Assembly: GCA_947626115.1 (NCBI GenBank)
Contig: CANQQX010000012.1
Span: 1 to 35,515 of the forward strand
Reading direction: 5' to 3'
From: an uncultured Bacilli bacterium
Lineage (GTDB): Bacteria > Bacillota_I > Bacilli_A > RF39 > UBA660
DNA length: 35,515 nt
Shown here piece by piece: positions 10,501 through 17,278 of this stretch (its first letter is position 1; each line of letters begins with the position of its first letter). The notes under the pieces were generated by a model. The model ran no database searches, was not told the origin of the DNA, and saw only the letters and a list, made by a program, of their open reading frames with translations. The translations under genes were made by a program, and so were the position numbers.

Positions 10501-11615
10501 TCAAAAACATAATGATTAGCTAAAAAATTAACAAAATTATTATCATTTAACAATTCTAATATAATATTATTTTCTTTAATTATATCTAAAAAATCATCTT
10601 GGCCAACTTTAAGAACTAATTTTTTTAAAGCTGTATTATTAATAAAATATGCATATTGTTTTCCCTTTAAATTGTTAGAATATTTTAATAAATCATTTAA
10701 GTTTAAATATTTAGAAAGATAATAATAAGATAAATTTGGATTACTAATTAATGTAAAATCAGGAAAATATTCAGGATATTGTTCTTTGAATGCATCAGTT
10801 ATTTGAAATGGAATTCTGATTTTTTCATCACTCATTATATACTTTTTCAACCATTCAAAGCACGCTTTTTTAATTTCTTCTGGTTTAGTAACTTTAATAA
10901 TATTTTCTAATTCACTTAAAAAGCTTGGATCAATTATTGTTTGAGCATTATTATATATTAACAATTGTAAAACATCAAAAAAAACATTTACTGAATAATT
11001 ATAAATAGTTAATGCTCTTTTTAAACCTATTCTTTTAAAAATTATTTCATTTTCTTCAAAAGATAAACTATCTAAATTTATTAATTTATTTCTATTTAGT
11101 TTATCAATTTGTTCATTACTTATTAAATTAAAATCTGCTAAAGTTAAATTTCTTGCATAATATTTTTTTCTAAATTCTATTGGATAATCAGAGCTTAAGA
11201 AAACATCAGGATTAGATTTTATGACTTCTTCATCAAAAGATTCTTCAGATATACTATATAAATTCTTTAAATTTTTAACATGACAATTATGAAAATCAGC
11301 AATACCATCAACTTGAATAATACTAAAATCAAGATTAGCTCTAGTTTTAGAAAAATCTAATTTATCAGGAAAACTTATAGGGGAACTTATAATATAAATT
11401 CCTTCCCATTCTGAAAAAGGAATATCACTTAAATCTTTAGTTAATAATTTTTTTAATATATGTTGATAATCTTTTATGGCAATTTTTTCATACTCATCTC
11501 GATTAAAATTAGGATTGTCATCATTAAAATCCATTGTATTTTCAATCGTTTCTAAATAATTAGCTAATTCTTTTTTGATTTTTTGAAATTCTTCTAAAGT
11601 CATTTTTTCTAACAT
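7575..11615 (-). CDS. Giant protein with a pol-beta-type nucleotidyltransferase domain
   Basis: The protein has 1346 residues. The clearest domain is near the C-terminus. GSTGRGTNVYGDGDFDFM (~1098-1115) fits the GS-x-D-x-D signature of polymerase-beta-fold nucleotidyltransferases, and a third acidic residue lies in VQIDIS (D~1172). The C-terminal helical part (VENWILQNGG, YLHDNFVKKNM) recalls OAS/CCA-type partners. The first ~600 residues are helical, with loosely repeated units ending in NPELFLPDDTPEDIKEKFYN-like segments (also NPDVFLSSDYPIEFRKKYYA). A middle region (~800-1050) contains GPNGLNHYGIRTGF and LHTEKLIFTPEDYDRLR, which I cannot assign. No signal peptide or membrane segment is visible, so it is probably cytoplasmic. 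prfB follows after 13 nt. The substrate is unknown: nucleotide second messenger, RNA tailing or protein modification are all possible. Confidence 0.75.
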   Translation of the reverse strand: MLEKMTLEEFQKIKKELANYLETIENTMDFNDDNPNFNRDEYEKIAIKDYQHILKKLLTKDLSDIPFSEWEGIYIISSPISFPDKLDFSKTRANLDFSIIQVDGIADFHNCHVKNLKNLYSISEESFDEEVIKSNPDVFLSSDYPIEFRKKYYARNLTLADFNLISNEQIDKLNRNKLINLDSLSFEENEIIFKRIGLKRALTIYNYSVNVFFDVLQLLIYNNAQTIIDPSFLSELENIIKVTKPEEIKKACFEWLKKYIMSDEKIRIPFQITDAFKEQYPEYFPDFTLISNPNLSYYYLSKYLNLNDLLKYSNNLKGKQYAYFINNTALKKLVLKVGQDDFLDIIKENNIILELLNDNNFVNFLANHYVFDGDLKRSFKNTVKTLLYSLSDEECQKWSDKFNFHYVSYPTIEDLKDPDCLIAKYSRDKYLKLGIANIIKFEEETQVFSLNSIDFYSIQSNSLKEILSYEEFVNSFLDSINYENLKGSFKEKNPELFLPDDTPEDIKEKFYNHLLTPQDFINDPKLITYFKNTDLSVGLKMAWLRNYNQNLNIENRNKINIEIAKIYSSLNDRSSKEIFKDYISRNPEILNDLDKLEKYVKIIIKIKKSNSLEMQNFSEEILTFILATENPEETYLKIEDIFTKNNLPMIAKIFNIFELLHPNCDLSTFDHPVYSPTLNAETAEHRSIIIFTDLLKAALGSNNRSLQEYIENIEIGNDLFMQLQSNTLSYDNLTEEQRDILETFVAHLNALYNSSQLSKDKPYKLTYDLKTDLETLNTLFKPTKRYDLPDRIVRMFAAKAGIKSFDQLKKYLTDIIKETDQRNREASQRKFKLEEGDFIKGIADDTRKSREAITFLNNIFQNGSLSKEFLGADADSDLTPLDTDCSIIQDPSADIEGTLSSLAASYYGKFWFVLKNRDSRFTITKGNLSEKRPIAKPGEFTKLEAFYTGPNGLNHYGIRTGFASSDIDFIVSRENDKRLGLEIAKNGFYIPVVDLHTEKLIFTPEDYDRLRSKMAGLKHYQTGDYVFSYELEKEAEILDKDSAEKIAKMNILNIKDVEVKRKAISLILAKSLAKFGLTIVTTHKKDLSEGIVELIDTGSTGRGTNVYGDGDFDFMMKFDQSIMENPELFSKIQEALKEALPHQNVSKPDIIKGNFRFENVIIPGLDSPVQIDISFATRTDKISYSTDEAIKERLANIKKLSVDKYNLVLKNIIAAKALLKEYHVYKKEVEGGLGGVGVENWILQNGGSLETAAKEFLKVAETCQDFSEFCDKYQIWDFGENHYSVKEDNMYLHDNFVKKNMTKEGYEKMCKALRMYLNSLEITDIISKDNLFKEIEDNLEDSIPIL

Positions 11616-11620
11616 AAAAA

Positions 11621-11659
11621 ATCACCAACTATTATAATTATTTTACAACAATTGGTGAT
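11621..11659 (-). terminator. Hairpin enclosing the RBS of the giant gene
   Basis: On the minus strand atcaccaattgtt (11659-11647) pairs with aatagttggtgat (11633-11621), a 13-bp stem with two wobble pairs. Six T follow, so it can terminate the upstream membrane-protein gene. The right arm contains ggtgat, the only plausible Shine-Dalgarno sequence for the ATG at 11615, so the same hairpin could hide the ribosome binding site in read-through transcripts. Confidence 0.6.
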
Positions 11660-11713
11660 AAATATCTATATTTATAACATTAATTGACAATTATTTTTTA
11701 ATTATTAATTTAT

Positions 11714-13300
11714 TTATCTTTCTACTCTGACTATTTGTGATACTTCCGATTCACTATAAGAAATTTTAATGGTATCTTCTTTCTTTAAGAAAGGTAGAAT
11801 AGTTTTACCTATATTTATATCACAATAATATAATTTATCTTCCATATCTGTTATATAATAATTAGTATTACCATTAATAACCGCATTAGTTATCGTTTTA
11901 ATTGTAATAGTAGCATCTTTTAAATTATTGGTATCAATTGATGGATTTTCTCCCAAATACTTTTTAACGGCCGCATCGATACCTAAAGATGAATCACTAA
12001 CGATTACTTTTTGATAATCAGCTACATCAATAAAAGCATACATTTTAACAAGACCAGCATCATCTTTTAAACTTAAAAGATAAGTTGGCTTATTATTTAG
12101 ATTAATTAAAAGTGGGAATGATGCTTCGTAACCTTTTTCTTGTACTAATCCTTCAGCTGATGCCATTGCACTATATTCTTCTGCACCCGGAGCACTATAA
12201 TAATGAGCATCTTTTGTTCTTAAATTAACTAAGATAAAACCTAAATTAGATTCATCAGATGAAACAGATGTTATACCAGTATATAAATAAACATCATCAT
12301 CCATTACTAAATAATTATAACCTTCGGTAGTATTAATAACATCTTTTTGCCCAAAGATAGAATTTAAGAAACCATTTCGATATTCGCCCCAGTTATCTAC
12401 TTGTTCAATAATAAGATCCGCACTATAAACATGATCTACCCAAGTTGGAATATCTTCAACAGCATACTTTTTACTTTTACCAGTAATAGGATCTAATATA
12501 ACTGCCCCATTAATTTCTTTCTTTAAACCAACACCACTATATTTAACTGTTGGTACTATCCAATAAGGATTTCCTTCATTATCAATTTCAAATGAGGCTT
12601 CATCAAAAATAGTAGTTGGATAACTAAGTCTTAATTTTCGATATAAATTTTCAAAAAAGTAAGCACTAGGCATATACCGCATACCTTTATCCATTTGTTT
12701 TAAACTAGATGCACCACTTACAGAATCAACCATAATATATCCTTTAATACCATCATCACGATTAGTAAAATATTTAATTAAACCAGCATATTCAAGTGGT
12801 GTAACTCTAACTATTTCATTATTATAATTAATTTGCGTATATAAATCACTTACATAAAATTGGCTAACCCAAGATGTGAATTCCCCCATTTTACGGTCCC
12901 CTAATTTTTGACTACTTTCTTTATCAATTAAAGGAATTTTGGTAAAATCAGCTTCTTTAATATCACTAATAAATTCATGAGTTTCATCAACACTTATTCT
13001 TTTGCTATAACTTTTAGCATTGAAAAATGGTGATAAAGCAATATTTATAAATAAAATTAAACCAATAATTGATAGGGCTCCAATAACAAGATAACTAATT
13101 ATGCCATTATTACTATATCTACGCATTCTTATCATGTCTTCAATTTTACTAAATGAACTAACACAGACAAAAATAACAAAGATAATGAAAATAAATGAAT
13201 AAAATTCCGGACTGCTTAAATTAATTGGGGGTAACATAAAATAATATAACACTAGTGTTACTAAAATCATCCCAATTGTTACTAAAATATTTTTTTTCAA
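11714..13300 (-). CDS. Conserved Firmicutes membrane protein with large outer domain
   Basis: The 528-residue protein has three hydrophobic helices in the first ~95 residues (about 5-24, 33-50, 70-92). A large, probably extracytoplasmic domain follows. From memory, stretches such as KMGEFTSWVSQFYVSDLYTQINY, PTWVDHVYSADL and FGQKDVINTTEGYNYLVMDDDVYLYTG are strongly conserved in a Firmicutes family of unknown function. Translation starts at a TTG behind aggtgat. The preceding gene encodes a C-terminally anchored protein 53 nt upstream, and a hairpin follows the stop. I assign no activity. Confidence 0.8.
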   Translation of the reverse strand: MKKNILVTIGMILVTLVLYYFMLPPINLSSPEFYSFIFIIFVIFVCVSSFSKIEDMIRMRRYSNNGIISYLVIGALSIIGLILFINIALSPFFNAKSYSKRISVDETHEFISDIKEADFTKIPLIDKESSQKLGDRKMGEFTSWVSQFYVSDLYTQINYNNEIVRVTPLEYAGLIKYFTNRDDGIKGYIMVDSVSGASSLKQMDKGMRYMPSAYFFENLYRKLRLSYPTTIFDEASFEIDNEGNPYWIVPTVKYSGVGLKKEINGAVILDPITGKSKKYAVEDIPTWVDHVYSADLIIEQVDNWGEYRNGFLNSIFGQKDVINTTEGYNYLVMDDDVYLYTGITSVSSDESNLGFILVNLRTKDAHYYSAPGAEEYSAMASAEGLVQEKGYEASFPLLINLNNKPTYLLSLKDDAGLVKMYAFIDVADYQKVIVSDSSLGIDAAVKKYLGENPSIDTNNLKDATITIKTITNAVINGNTNYYITDMEDKLYYCDINIGKTILPFLKKEDTIKISYSESEVSQIVRVER

Positions 13301-13353
13301 ATTTAATCACCTAATAAAATTATAGCAAAATAAAGATAAATTTACTACTTATA

Positions 13354-14415
13354 TTATCCTAAAATAAGTATTTGCATTAAAAAAATTAAACTAGTTATTA
13401 AAGATGTAATAGCTATAATAATCGCTACCATCGTAAAGCCATTTTCTTTTTTTACTCTTACACGTTTTAATGAATTTTCTCTTTTTTCAGTTCTACTATT
13501 AGTTAAAAATTCACCATATTCATTCATTTGACCAAGATATTCACCATTTTTATCATATACATTACCATATTCATCAGTAACTGCATCTTTAGGAATATCT
13601 CTTTCTTCATTATTAATATCTTGAGTTTCTTCTCCTACCGCATCTTGTCTTGCATCAGCATTTTGAACTGGCATTTTTTCTTTTATTTCTTCACATTTCT
13701 TTTGTAATTTTTCGGCATAATCATACTCAACATTATTTAAACTTAAAGACGTCTTTTCTTCCGTTTTCAAAAAATAATTACATCTATTATTTAAATCATT
13801 AGCAACTTTAACCATAAAATTGTCTTTTACTTGGCTACGCATAGCAACTTCTAATGTTACTGGTTCAATTAATTCTCTTTTTAAAGTATCAGTATAATTT
13901 AACGTTTCTTTAATATGTTCAAAGCTACCCATATCATCTTGATAATTAAGATGTACTTCACAATACTTTGAACCAAAAGAATTATCTTTAACATTAAAAT
14001 TAATATAAGCTTTTAAATCTGGGGTTTTTTGATTTTTTAAACTATCAATAATTCTATTTTTTAAACCAATAATATCTTCAATACTTAATTCAGAAATTCC
14101 TTCTTCGGCCATTTTTTCTTTTTCTTCTTCACTTAAAGTAGTACTACTAATAAAATTTCTTAATTGATCTGTATTTTTAATAGTACCATTTTTAATTAAT
14201 TCTTTTAACAAGTTAAGATATTCATCATAAGTTTTAGGTTTCTCTTGTTTATTTAAATCTTTAATTTTTTGTAAATTATCTATTATAAATTTTAGTTCTT
14301 CTGGTGTTGGTTTAACTTTAACTCCATTTACTATTTTATATGCTTCATAATTATTATTTTCTAAATTAACAACAAAATTATTACCATTATTATCAGTAAA
14401 AGACAATTCTTGCAT
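13354..14415 (-). CDS. Unrecognised C-terminally membrane-anchored protein
   Basis: The 353-residue protein has no N-terminal signal. It is charged and helical through residue ~130. A mixed alpha/beta region follows (~135-250, with NFNVKDNSFGSKYCEVHLNY), then an acidic linker. A short tyrosine/glycine repeat appears next (DEYGNVYDKNGEYLGQMNEYGEF). A basic patch (KRVRVKK) precedes a single C-terminal hydrophobic helix (~330-353). This is a tail-anchored layout, with the bulk probably in the cytoplasm. It lies between the NlpC/P60 gene and the 528-aa membrane protein, all on the same strand. I do not recognise the family. Confidence 0.7.
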   Translation of the reverse strand: MQELSFTDNNGNNFVVNLENNNYEAYKIVNGVKVKPTPEELKFIIDNLQKIKDLNKQEKPKTYDEYLNLLKELIKNGTIKNTDQLRNFISSTTLSEEEKEKMAEEGISELSIEDIIGLKNRIIDSLKNQKTPDLKAYINFNVKDNSFGSKYCEVHLNYQDDMGSFEHIKETLNYTDTLKRELIEPVTLEVAMRSQVKDNFMVKVANDLNNRCNYFLKTEEKTSLSLNNVEYDYAEKLQKKCEEIKEKMPVQNADARQDAVGEETQDINNEERDIPKDAVTDEYGNVYDKNGEYLGQMNEYGEFLTNSRTEKRENSLKRVRVKKENGFTMVAIIIAITSLITSLIFLMQILILG

Positions 14416-14505
14416 AATATCAACTCTATTCTAAAATAAGTTTACTAAAATTTAAAAATAAGTGCAATAAACTAAAAAAATTTTAAGTAAATAAAATGTT
14501 AATAA

Positions 14506-15831
14506 CTATTTAATTTCCACTAATTTATTAATCTTTTTTAAATAATTAGAATTATCAAGTATAGATTTTACTACTTTACCATCACTACCTGATGCATGAA
14601 TAATATAATGTTTATTATTTTCCATACCAATATATAACATAACATGACCATTCATATATAATAAACTAGGATTAGTATCATCTATAATATTTAATTTTTC
14701 TGAATCATTTTTATTAGTTAAATTAATAACTTTACCAACACTAGAATTTTGACTTGACGTATTTCTTGGAAAAATAAAACCAAATGTCCGATATAAATGG
14801 CTAATAAAACTAGAACAATCAACACCAATATCTTTACCACCCCAACTATATAGAGTATTAATATAAGCATTTGCAAGTTTATAAACATTTTCTTTAGTAT
14901 AAGGTAAATATCCTAAACTAACATCATCATTATTTATAGTTATTTCTTTTCTTTCCACAATCCCATTATTACCTTTTACCGGTATCATTAAAACTCGACT
15001 ATCTTTATTTATTTTAACTAAAGGTAATTTAACACTCATATCTAATATAGTATCATTAACATTAAGAGATGGTTTAGTAATAATACCAAATGAATTTTGA
15101 TTGATAAAATAGTTATAATCAGAATCTCTTGAATATGCTATATCACTTTGTAATACCCAACCATAATATATAGGACTTATTACAAAATACCATAAATTAT
15201 CTAAACTTTGATGAATAATTAAGACTGGTGTATTAACAAGTAATTCTGTTTCTTGTAATCTATCAAAATCTTTAATATTTTTTTTATCATAAAAAGATAT
15301 ATTAGTAGGAAAACTTCTTAAATTAGTTCTTTTTACAACAATTCCTTTTGCCATATTTAAATTAATATTATTTAAATTACGATTATTTAAAATATTACCT
15401 GTATTACTACTATTATATTCTATATCACCATCATATTTAGGCAGTTTTGGTAAATTATAACTGGTTATAAGTTCTATAATTTCTTCTTTAGTTAAATTAA
15501 TAATATTATCTATATCATATAAAGTATTTGTTCTTTCCTTAATTTTTTTATTATATTCTTGGATTTCTTGCAAAGTTAAAATTACTTTTTCATCTTCATT
15601 TTCTTCAACAATATTATTGTTGTTATTTGATACATCTTTATTATTAATGTCTTTTTCTTGATTTTTAATCTCTTTTTCTTCTGAAATATTTTCTATCTTA
15701 TCTTCTTTTTTTATTTCTTCTTTATAATTTATAAGAATTTCTTTATTGATATTATAATAATGCATCCATAACTCACCAATAAATAATATTAAAAATAAAC
15801 CTAAAATAAAAGTTATTCTTTTTAAATTCAT
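14506..15831 (-). CDS. Membrane-anchored NlpC/P60 peptidase with SH3 domain
   Basis: The 441-residue protein has an N-terminal hydrophobic helix (~5-25) that anchors it outside the membrane. A charged, low-complexity linker follows (~35-75). An SH3b-like domain (~150-250) contains GIVVKRTNLRSFPTNISF and GWVLQSDIAYS, the layout of YkfC-type gamma-D-glutamyl-diamino-acid endopeptidases. The C-terminal NlpC/P60 domain has the catalytic cysteine in VDCSSF (C339), histidine in GHVMLYIG (H396) and a third polar residue in IIHASGSDG (H412). It probably cleaves peptidoglycan stem peptides. An SD sequence cggag precedes the ATG. The gene lies just downstream of the HNH gene terminator. Confidence 0.88.
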   Translation of the reverse strand: MNLKRITFILGLFLILFIGELWMHYYNINKEILINYKEEIKKEDKIENISEEKEIKNQEKDINNKDVSNNNNNIVEENEDEKVILTLQEIQEYNKKIKERTNTLYDIDNIINLTKEEIIELITSYNLPKLPKYDGDIEYNSSNTGNILNNRNLNNINLNMAKGIVVKRTNLRSFPTNISFYDKKNIKDFDRLQETELLVNTPVLIIHQSLDNLWYFVISPIYYGWVLQSDIAYSRDSDYNYFINQNSFGIITKPSLNVNDTILDMSVKLPLVKINKDSRVLMIPVKGNNGIVERKEITINNDDVSLGYLPYTKENVYKLANAYINTLYSWGGKDIGVDCSSFISHLYRTFGFIFPRNTSSQNSSVGKVINLTNKNDSEKLNIIDDTNPSLLYMNGHVMLYIGMENNKHYIIHASGSDGKVVKSILDNSNYLKKINKLVEIK

Positions 15832-15876
15832 AAAATTTACTCCGATTATTTATAGTATAACCAAAAATTTAATTAA

Positions 15877-15902
15877 AATAAAAAAACTATATCAAATAGT
15901 TT
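15877..15902 (-). terminator. Terminator of the HNH nuclease gene
   Basis: Arms at 15896-15902 and 15884-15890 form a 7-bp stem with a 5-nt loop. A T-run follows on the minus strand. It overlaps the stop codon of the HNH gene. Confidence 0.65.
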
Positions 15903-17154
15903 ATTTTAAATTTTGATAAGTTTTTTGAACAATTTCTTCATAATCATCTGTATTAAAGAAATTTTTAGCAAATTCTAAAGTATTAGGAGCATTCTTAAAT
16001 ATTTTTCTAATCAAATCTTTTTGTTCTTTTTCCGAAGCTCTACCCCTTTTTAATAAATCATGACATGTTGGACAAAGTTTAACTAAGTTATTTTCATCAT
16101 CTAATTCTTTATCTTTGCCAATTGAGATAACATGATGTACTTCAAAATAATATCTATCACTGTTTTTCTTTTTAAATGATCTATCACTTATATCATAGTC
16201 ATCTTTACAAGCGACACATTCATCAGGATAATTCAATTGAATTAATTTAACTAATGTATTATCACGTACTGAATTTGGTGTAGCATCAAATTCTAATTCT
16301 TGACGCATTTTAACAATTTCTTTATTAGATAAATTTTTACCAAATATTTTATTTAAATAGTAATTAATTCTTTCATCAATTAAATTTGATTCTCTGGAAA
16401 CAACTTCATCTTCGTAATCAAAATACCATACGTTTCCTTCTTTTTTTGTATGGGTTAGTCCCGTACCAATTTCATATAAATCCTTTTTGTATTCATTCAT
16501 AATACCAATATTTTTTAAATACCACTTTAAATTTATTCTATATTGAGTATTTCGCATAATACCATCTATATATTGGCTTTGTAATTCACGAAAATTAAAA
16601 TTAACATAATAGTTAGGTATATTTAAACGTTCAATTAAAATTCTTCCTTTAGATATTTCAAATTTAGAATTATAAAAATAATCTTGTGATATAAAATTTC
16701 TACTACGATCAATACTACCCCTTAATTCCATATAACCTCGAATAAATCTTTTTTTATCTTCAGTTAAATCATCAGAAAATATCCAATCACAATCATTATA
16801 TAACTTACCATATAATTTATTATAAAATTTGTCTGGTAAAATATTTAAATCATTTTCTAATATAAAGAAAATTTTAGCTTTAGGAAGCTTTATATCTTTA
16901 CTAATATCCTTTTTTAATTGCCAATAAGGATAATCACCAGATTCTTCATTTAAAATATCACGATATATAGCATAATATTCTTTTAAATCTAGGTTAGGAA
17001 CAGTTATTTTAGGAGATTTATAAAAGCTACTGTAAGCTACAATATATTTATTATCATTAACAAATACATATCTACTAAAAAAAGCTCCTAGTAAAAATGG
17101 ATTAACGTTTTTGGTAAAAAATTCACTTGTTTTCATTATTTTACAACTATTCAT
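15901..17154 (-). CDS. HNH endonuclease, probable restriction enzyme
   Basis: The ATG at 17154 (417 aa) follows aaaggag by 7 nt, so I prefer it to the TTG at 17208 in the track. The C-terminal third holds a zinc-type HNH (beta-beta-alpha metal) site: CVAC, then FEVHHVISIGKDKELDDENNL with the HH and N residues, then LCPTCHDLLKRG. Upstream, FLLGAFFSRY and FIRGYMELRGSID look like two degenerate LAGLIDADG motifs, which could form a DNA-recognition fold. It is divergent from a fused DNA methyltransferase, 124 nt away start to start. I infer it cuts DNA that lacks that methylation. A free-standing nuclease or homing-type enzyme is a less likely alternative. Confidence 0.8.
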   Translation of the reverse strand: MNSCKIMKTSEFFTKNVNPFLLGAFFSRYVFVNDNKYIVAYSSFYKSPKITVPNLDLKEYYAIYRDILNEESGDYPYWQLKKDISKDIKLPKAKIFFILENDLNILPDKFYNKLYGKLYNDCDWIFSDDLTEDKKRFIRGYMELRGSIDRSRNFISQDYFYNSKFEISKGRILIERLNIPNYYVNFNFRELQSQYIDGIMRNTQYRINLKWYLKNIGIMNEYKKDLYEIGTGLTHTKKEGNVWYFDYEDEVVSRESNLIDERINYYLNKIFGKNLSNKEIVKMRQELEFDATPNSVRDNTLVKLIQLNYPDECVACKDDYDISDRSFKKKNSDRYYFEVHHVISIGKDKELDDENNLVKLCPTCHDLLKRGRASEKEQKDLIRKIFKNAPNTLEFAKNFFNTDDYEEIVQKTYQNLK

Positions 17155-17179
17155 AAAGTTTAACTCCTTTTGTAATTTT

Positions 17180-17208
17180 AATTTAACATATTTTATTGTA
17201 TTATTCAA
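17180..17208 (-). promoter_or_regulatory. Putative promoter of the HNH gene
   Basis: On the minus strand TTGAAT (17208-17203) and TAAATT (17185-17180) are 17 nt apart, with TG one base before the -10. Its -35 lies between the -35 and -10 of the divergent methyltransferase promoter. Confidence 0.4.
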
Positions 17209-17224
17209 GTTCTTGTGTTATACT
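17196..17224 (+). promoter_or_regulatory. Putative promoter of the fused methyltransferase
   Basis: TTGTAT (17196-17201) and TATACT (17219-17224) are 17 nt apart, with an extended -10 TGT. Transcription would begin near 17231, inside the palindrome at 17226-17258. Confidence 0.5.
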
Positions 17225-17225
17225 A

Positions 17226-17258
17226 ATTTTGAGGTAGTAAAAAATAGTACCTCAAAAT
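17226..17258 (+). promoter_or_regulatory. 11-bp perfect palindrome in the methyltransferase leader
   Basis: attttgaggta (17226-17236) is exactly inverted at 17248-17258, with 11 nt between. It covers the predicted transcription start and ends just before the aaggag SD. It may be an operator or a 5' mRNA hairpin. Each arm contains GAGG/CCTC, and another GAGG lies at 17272-17275. Confidence 0.6.
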
Positions 17259-17278
17259 CTTAAGGAGCTTTGAGGACT

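Noticed and set aside
17226-17258. Controller-protein (C-box) operator
   Set aside because: No C gene (small HTH) is visible and the repeat lacks the usual C-box pattern. Kept only as a palindrome of unknown role.
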